Source: Io17-Chloro-G2 sp034420695 (GTDB lineage: Bacteria; Chloroflexota; Dehalococcoidia; Lucifugimonadales; UBA3495). Taken from it: a stretch of DNA of 64,000 bases. A program made the position numbers and the translations under genes. Where the stretch lies: assembly GCA_034420695.1 (NCBI GenBank), contig DAOULB010000018.1, forward strand, positions 186,001 to 250,000. Reading direction: 5' to 3'. Below the pieces are notes generated by a model that saw nothing but the letters and a program-made list of their open reading frames with translations, searched no databases and was not told where the DNA came from. Shown one piece after another: positions 60,089 through 64,000 of the stretch (position 1 is the first letter of the stretch; each line of letters opens with the position of its first letter).

Positions 60089-60804
60089 GACTCTGCCACT
60101 TCTTTGAGAAGCTGATTTTGGTAACGAATTTGCCCTATGACTCCATCTGGCAATCGTATTTCTGGAGGGAACTTTTCACCCGATTTCGGGAAGAAAGTAG
60201 CCAGAGTCATCCCTCCTTCATTGCTAGTGGGAGGTGGCGAGACGGTGACAGGTTCTTGGATATCGGTGGGCTGTGGATCAGGAGCGGCCTCCTGTGCAGT
60301 GAACATCGGTTCGTTGGCCGACACCGGCTCCCCCGACGCCAAGTTGGGCCGCCAGAGTATAAGCAGTTTCAAAGCCGACTCATGCGGCGGGGTGTTGGCG
60401 ATGGAAACATCAAGCATGCGGCGATCATTTAATGGAGCTTGCTTGAATACTTCATACAGCTCCCAGTGGTTGCCGTCAGTAAGACCGGCATATTGGATGC
60501 CGGAAGCGTTAGAATAGTTGAGCATTTGCATTCGGTGGGGCTCTAAGGCCTCGCCCAGCTTCTTGGCTTCCACCGTGGCCGCAGGATGTCCATCCGATAT
60601 TAGCAAAGCGTAATCGGCCCAGCGGCCGCTGACGCTGTATTCCGGCGTCACCACTTCGGGGTCCGCAACATTCCAACCCAAGACCGTCAGCAGCGGGTCA
60701 ATCAACGCCATCCGGGTACGGGTCTCGTTTTCCCGCAGCGAATGGCCATGCTCCCGGATACGGTTCTGGATGGTTTCGATTACGGCAATCAGGTCGTCCA
60801 GCAC
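60085..60804 (-). CDS. type I restriction R-subunit N-terminal-like protein
   Basis: A 239-aa protein with the HsdR-N nuclease-like domain: NETRTRMALIDPLLTVLGWNVADPEVVTPEYSVSGRWADYALLISDGHPAATVEAKKLGEAL, i.e. the D...ExK acidic and lysine pattern of a PD-(D/E)xK fold (Asp in WADYAL, Glu-Ala-Lys in TVEAKK). It ends with a Pro-rich linker and a short helix (LPDGVIGQIRYQNQLLKEVAES). No helicase domain follows, so it is not a full R subunit. Standalone proteins of this kind are often defence-associated, with unknown partners. GTG 60804 is chosen since GAGGAG lies 8 nt upstream. Confidence 0.75.
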   Translation of the reverse strand: MLDDLIAVIETIQNRIREHGHSLRENETRTRMALIDPLLTVLGWNVADPEVVTPEYSVSGRWADYALLISDGHPAATVEAKKLGEALEPHRMQMLNYSNASGIQYAGLTDGNHWELYEVFKQAPLNDRRMLDVSIANTPPHESALKLLILWRPNLASGEPVSANEPMFTAQEAAPDPQPTDIQEPVTVSPPPTSNEGGMTLATFFPKSGEKFPPEIRLPDGVIGQIRYQNQLLKEVAES

Positions 60805-60832
60805 GATTGAATACTCCTCACCCTCTCCGTTT

Positions 60833-61273
60833 TCACGCCGCCCTATCCTCCACCACCAGCTTGCACCCCACATACGCAAGTGCCCGGGTTACCTGGCTCC
60901 AAGGGGAATAGCGGTCGGGCACAAGTAGCTTGTTGATAGCAGCCTCTTTTAGGCTAAGCTGTAGTCCCAAGGTTTCCCTGGTGATGCCTTGGCGTCGCAT
61001 AGCGGTGTAGATGGACAACTTGGCTACTGCCAAAGGGGGCACTGCTACTAACTCTTGGCCTACCTCTACCGGGCTGGGCACAGGGAGGTCCTTACCCCGT
61101 TCCACGTAGTCCGCCAACATGATGGTGAGGGCATCCTCGGCCATCGTCAGAGCTTCTGCTCTCCCATGTCCGAAGGTCAGGGCCCCGGGCACGTCAGGGA
61201 AGGAAACATTAAAGACTCCTTCAAATCCTTCCGCTTCCTCGGGCTCCAGTATGCAAGGATAAGCGTACCTCAT
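60833..61273 (-). CDS. hicB: HicB-family antitoxin with helix-turn-helix
   Basis: A 146-aa protein: a HicB N-terminal fold (GFEGVFNVSFPDVPGALTFGHGRAEALTMAEDALTIMLADYVERGKDLPVPS) and a C-terminal XRE-type helix-turn-helix (YTAMRRQGITRETLGLQLSLKEAAINKLLVPDRYSPWSQVTRALAYVG). It neutralises HicA and represses the operon. It lies 3 nt after hicA and 28 nt before the HsdR-N-like gene. Confidence 0.87.
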   Translation of the reverse strand: MRYAYPCILEPEEAEGFEGVFNVSFPDVPGALTFGHGRAEALTMAEDALTIMLADYVERGKDLPVPSPVEVGQELVAVPPLAVAKLSIYTAMRRQGITRETLGLQLSLKEAAINKLLVPDRYSPWSQVTRALAYVGCKLVVEDRAA

Positions 61274-61276
61274 ACG

Positions 61277-61483
61277 TCAGAACTCCCGCCGCCTGATATG
61301 CAGGTCCCTTATCATTTTGAGTAGCGTTCCGAGTGGGATTTCGCCATGCTGGACAGTCGTGGCGCGTACTCCCAAGGTTAGCTTGCCATGACTCTCCTTG
61401 CCCCGGCTAGGCTCAAAATAACACTCCAGACCATTATCCCGAGCGTACCTTCGCGCCCTGCGGACGAATTCCCGGCCATTCAT
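61277..61483 (-). CDS. hicA: HicA-family toxin
   Basis: A 68-aa HicA: REFVRRARRYARDNGLECYFEPSRGKESHGKLTLGVRATTVQHGEIPLGTLLKMIRDLHI. The catalytic His is in ESHGKL, as expected, and TVQHGEIPLGTL is the second family motif. It is likely an active mRNA interferase. First gene of a hicA-hicB pair, unlike the hicB-hicA order at 58.8-59.3 kb. Confidence 0.87.
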   Translation of the reverse strand: MNGREFVRRARRYARDNGLECYFEPSRGKESHGKLTLGVRATTVQHGEIPLGTLLKMIRDLHIRRREF

Positions 61484-61519
61484 GGCTTAGTGACGAATAA
61501 CCTAGTCGCTGCAATCCCC

Positions 61520-63424
61520 CTACTCCTCCAACGTCGTTATATCCCCCGGGTCCAGCCCTAACTCCTGGGCCTTGAGCAGGCGGCGCATGATTTTGCCGGA
61601 CCGGGTCTTGGGCAGGGTTGGCGTGAAGTCTATTTCTGAGGGAACGGCTATGGGGCCCAGCTCCCGCCGGACGTGCTGCTGCAGGTCGTTCACCATCCGG
61701 TCCGATGGATCGTTGCCCACCCGCAGCGTGACAAACCCCTTGATGGACTCGCCACGCAACTCATCGGGCTTGCCAATGACCGCTGCTTCGGCCACCGCCG
61801 GGTGGGAGACCAGAGCGCTCTCCACCTCCGCCGAGCCTATGCGGTGCCCCGCCACATTCAGCACGTCGTCGGCCCGGCCCACCACCATGTAGTACCCGTC
61901 GGCATCCCGCAGCGCCACGTCGCCGGTGAAGTACACCCCGGGAATAGTGTTCCAGTTTTCGGCGTACCGCTCCGGGTCGCCGTAAACGGTGCGGAAAAAG
62001 TGTGGGAAGGGCTTGCGGATGACCAAGATGCCACCCTTGTCCGGCTCTTCGATGGGCTGGCCCTCCCGGTCCACGATGTCCAGCTCCGCTCCGGGCAGCG
62101 GCTTGCCGACCCGCCCCGGCTTGGAGGTCATGGTCGCCGTGGTGCCCAAGCAGGGCCCGCCGGTCTCGGTCTGCCACCAGTTGTCCACCAAGTAGGCCCA
62201 CTCGCCGTTGCCGCAGATGTGCTCGTAGGCCCACCGCTGGGCTTCGGGGTTCAGGGGCTCCCCGGCGCAGGTCAGGAAACGCAGCGACTGCAGGTTGTAC
62301 TGTTGAGGGTGCTCTTCGCCGTAGCGCATCAGCATCCGCACCAAGGTCGGCGCGGTGAAGATGACGTTTACGCCGTACTTCTCGATGATTTCATAGAAGA
62401 CGTGGGGGCCGGGGTAGTCGGGGGCGCCCTCCCGGAATATGGTCGTCGCCCCGGCGATCAGCGGCGCGTAAACGATATAGCTGTGGCCTACCACCCAGCC
62501 GATGTCCGAGGTGCACCAGAAGACGTCGTCGTCCTTCACGTCCCAGAAGGTCTTGAAGTGGTAGTAGGTGCCCACCATGTAACCCCCATGGACGTGCTGC
62601 ACCCCCTTGGGCTTGCCGGTGGTGCCGCTGGTGTAGAGGATGTACAGGGGGTCTTCCGAGTCCATCACCTCGGCGGGGCACTCAATGCCGCCCCGGGCCA
62701 TCAGCTCGTCGAAGTCCACTTCTTTTGGCCCCAGCGGCGGTTTCTCGTCCTCCCGACGCCAGACGATGATATGCTCCAAGAAGTCTAGTCCCGGCGTCGC
62801 CTCGTCGCTGATGCCCTTCAGGTCCACCCGGTTGCCCCGGCGGTAGCCCGCGTCGCCGGTGATCAGAGCCTTGGCTTGAGCGTCGATGAGACGGTCCCGT
62901 AAGGAGCCCACGCTGAACCCGGCGTACACCACGCTGTGCACCGCCCCGATCCGGGCGCAGGCCAGCATGGAAATGACCCCCTCTGGGGTCAGGGGCATGT
63001 AGATGACCACACGGTCGCCCTTGTCCACTCCCAGGGACTTGAGGCCGTTGGCGAAGCGGTTTACCAGTTGGGCCAGCCGCCCGTAGGTGAAGACCCGTTC
63101 CGAGCCGTCTTCTCCCAGCCAGATGAAAGCAGCCTTGTTCTTTCGCTCGGTGGAGAGGTGCCGGTCAAGGCAGTTGTAGGTGATGTTGCACTTGCCGCCC
63201 AAGAACCACTGGAAAGTGGGGTAGTCCCACTGGAACACCTTGTCCCAAGGTTGGAACCAGTCCAACTCCGCCGCAACTCCGGCCCAGAAACTCTCAGGGT
63301 CGGCCACCGACCGGTCGTAGACAGCTTGGTAGTCTTGGAGCGTGGCTTGGCTGGCAACGTGGCCGGGGGGCTGAATCTCTCCCGTCTCCTGGAGCAAGTG
63401 GTCGATCTGTCCCTGCTGTACCAT
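61520..63424 (-). CDS. acs: acetyl-CoA synthetase
   Basis: A 634-aa acyl-CoA synthetase of the Acs type: an Acs-specific N-terminus (FQWFLGGKCNITYNCLDRHL), GAVHSVVYAGFSVGSLRDRLIDAQAKALIT, P-loop YTSGTTGKPKGVQHVHGG (about 265-282), WCTSDIGWVVGHSYIVYAPL, DNWWQTETGG and ALRDADGYYMVVGRADDVLNVAGHRIG, ending TRSGKIMRRLLKA with the Lys that is acetylated in Acs. It makes acetyl-CoA from acetate, ATP and CoA in the cytoplasm. Length is a little below the 650 of enterobacterial Acs. GGAG precedes the ATG. Confidence 0.95.
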   Translation of the reverse strand: MVQQGQIDHLLQETGEIQPPGHVASQATLQDYQAVYDRSVADPESFWAGVAAELDWFQPWDKVFQWDYPTFQWFLGGKCNITYNCLDRHLSTERKNKAAFIWLGEDGSERVFTYGRLAQLVNRFANGLKSLGVDKGDRVVIYMPLTPEGVISMLACARIGAVHSVVYAGFSVGSLRDRLIDAQAKALITGDAGYRRGNRVDLKGISDEATPGLDFLEHIIVWRREDEKPPLGPKEVDFDELMARGGIECPAEVMDSEDPLYILYTSGTTGKPKGVQHVHGGYMVGTYYHFKTFWDVKDDDVFWCTSDIGWVVGHSYIVYAPLIAGATTIFREGAPDYPGPHVFYEIIEKYGVNVIFTAPTLVRMLMRYGEEHPQQYNLQSLRFLTCAGEPLNPEAQRWAYEHICGNGEWAYLVDNWWQTETGGPCLGTTATMTSKPGRVGKPLPGAELDIVDREGQPIEEPDKGGILVIRKPFPHFFRTVYGDPERYAENWNTIPGVYFTGDVALRDADGYYMVVGRADDVLNVAGHRIGSAEVESALVSHPAVAEAAVIGKPDELRGESIKGFVTLRVGNDPSDRMVNDLQQHVRRELGPIAVPSEIDFTPTLPKTRSGKIMRRLLKAQELGLDPGDITTLEE

Positions 63425-63530
63425 GTCTCCGGCTCCTCAGTAAAAGTGATGAAGAAACCCCTGGTAGGTTGATGGGCAGGGGAAAGGCGCTAACACCCGG
63501 CCCGGAGGACCTGGCTCCAGGCAGTTAGCC

Positions 63531-63638
63531 TTACGTAACTGCCGTGCAGACGGAAACCACTATAATGACCGCAAGTATCGTTACAACGATGCCTATAACG
63601 AAACCGCAACCTTGGCTGAAGCCGGCCCTGAAACCCAC
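63531..63638 (-). CDS. 35-aa single-span membrane peptide
   Basis: A GTG start at 63638 with GAGGA 8 nt upstream gives VGFRAGFSQGCGFVIGIV followed by a hydrophobic stretch ending VVSVCTAVT: one membrane helix (about 13-33) with a short cytoplasmic head. A longer frame of 77 aa reads to 63764 but lacks an RBS and crosses the promoter -10 at 63686. Such peptides often modulate membrane complexes; no partner is suggested by context. Confidence 0.5.
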   Translation of the reverse strand: MGFRAGFSQGCGFVIGIVVTILAVIIVVSVCTAVT

Positions 63639-63685
63639 CTGGCTAGTCCTCGGAGGATGATCTGGGGCAGTAACTGCCTCGGTGG

Positions 63686-63691
63686 GATTAT
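63686..63691 (-). promoter_or_regulatory. extended -10 promoter of the small membrane peptide
   Basis: TGcTATAAT on the minus strand (hexamer 63691-63686). Transcription would start near 63679, leaving a leader of about 40 nt before GTG 63638. This fits the short peptide rather than the 77-aa reading. Confidence 0.55.
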
Positions 63692-63830
63692 AGCATTGTG
63701 CCTGTCTAGACCCCGCCACAGGCTCCCTCACGGCAGCGGCCAGCGAAGCAGGTAGCAAGGCCACGTTGCCCGTGATAGCATTGGCTTCAAAGTGTAGGCC
63801 TACTCAACCCCGGACCTGCAGGGAGGGACT

Positions 63831-64000
63831 ATGACGCAGGAAGAAGGATTTGCCCATCCGGAGCTTCTGGTAGACGCGGAATGGTTGGAAGCCCACGGCA
63901 ACGACGCCAACGTGGTGGTGGTCGATTGCGACGTGGACGCCGGTTACGCCCGGGGCCATATACCCGGCGCGGTACTGGTGCCCGACAACTTCGAAAAGGA
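63831..64000 (+). CDS. sulfurtransferase (rhodanese family), partial at window end
   Basis: The first 56 codons of a rhodanese-type sulfurtransferase: HPELLVDAEWLEAHGNDANVVVVDCDVDAGYARGHIPGAVLVPD, the start of a thiosulfate/3-mercaptopyruvate sulfurtransferase with the CH2A motif (VVDCD, GHIPGA). The active-site Cys lies beyond the window. GGAGGG (63822-63827) precedes ATG 63831. It is another sulfur gene in addition to the four-domain rhodanese. Confidence 0.85.
   Translation, partial: MTQEEGFAHPELLVDAEWLEAHGNDANVVVVDCDVDAGYARGHIPGAVLVPDNFEK

Noticed and set aside
63531..63764. 77-aa version of the small membrane protein
   Set aside because: The longer start has no RBS and lies upstream of the -10 box at 63686-63691.
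1..64000. tRNA, rRNA, CRISPR arrays or prophage
   Set aside because: No T-arm/acceptor patterns, rRNA motifs, regularly spaced repeats, integrases or phage structural genes were seen.

Overview
The window is GC-rich bacterial chromosome with dense, mostly short operons. No rRNA, tRNA, CRISPR array or transposase was recognised. Gene content suggests a Chloroflexota member, most plausibly the SAR202/Dehalococcoidia side: three luciferase-like flavin monooxygenases, a mandelate-racemase-type enolase, NIPSNAP, several sulfite-oxidase/rhodanese proteins, a DEAD helicase with an N-terminal CxxC-x17-CxxC ribbon, leaderless or GTG/TTG-started genes, and TGnTATAAT promoters. This placement is inference from gene content only.

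Layout. 0-3 kb: the 3' end of a 6-phosphogluconate dehydrogenase, a conserved hypothetical and a Fic protein, with four copies of a 20-bp non-coding element around them and a decayed second copy of the Fic 5' end. 3-11.3 kb: PcrA/UvrD helicase, HAD hydrolase, zinc alcohol dehydrogenase, GNAT, DEAD-box RNA helicase, NIPSNAP, enolase. 11.4-12.7 kb: arsenic module (PadR-like regulator with a palindromic operator, ArsM). 13-16 kb: GNAT, then a two-gene cassette (unknown 245-aa protein plus a PIN gene broken by a 7-bp tandem duplication) lying between a 3' fragment of a PIG-L deacetylase and the intact PIG-L gene. 17-24.4 kb: sulfur module (cysteine-dioxygenase-like enzyme, MFS transporter, four-domain rhodanese, two sulfite-oxidase-family molybdoenzymes, cupin, Uma2 nuclease). 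24.5-33.4 kb: HAM1-like NTPase, CoxD/CoxE-like MoxR-VWA pair, hydrolase, PAP2 protein, radical SAM, Mg-chelatase-like AAA, DUF1232. 33.4-42.5 kb: HemW, DUF433/DUF5615 toxin-antitoxin pair, SelB, NurA nuclease, membrane metalloprotease, DAO-type oxidase, YceI protein. 42.7-45.6 kb: siroheme sulfite/nitrite reductase behind a structured leader with an intrinsic terminator, then HemD. 45.7-52.4 kb: pstSCAB-phoU with a double-domain PstS and a long leader. 52.4-58.7 kb: three LLM monooxygenases, haloacid dehalogenase, peroxiredoxin, gamma-glutamyltransferase. 58.8-61.5 kb: toxin-antitoxin/defence remnants (hicBA, truncated vapBC, HsdR-N-like protein, hicAB). 61.5-64 kb: acetyl-CoA synthetase, a 35-aa membrane peptide, and the start of another sulfurtransferase.

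How the genes fit together. Sulfur is the main theme: thiol dioxygenase, rhodaneses and sulfite oxidases could carry organic sulfur to sulfite and sulfate, while the siroheme reductase with HemD handles sulfite or nitrite in the reductive direction and is apparently controlled by transcription attenuation. A second theme is short partial duplication, seen in the Fic 5' end, PIG-L 3' end, MFS tail, the PstS domain, the PIN 7-bp repeat and a 15-bp tandem repeat.
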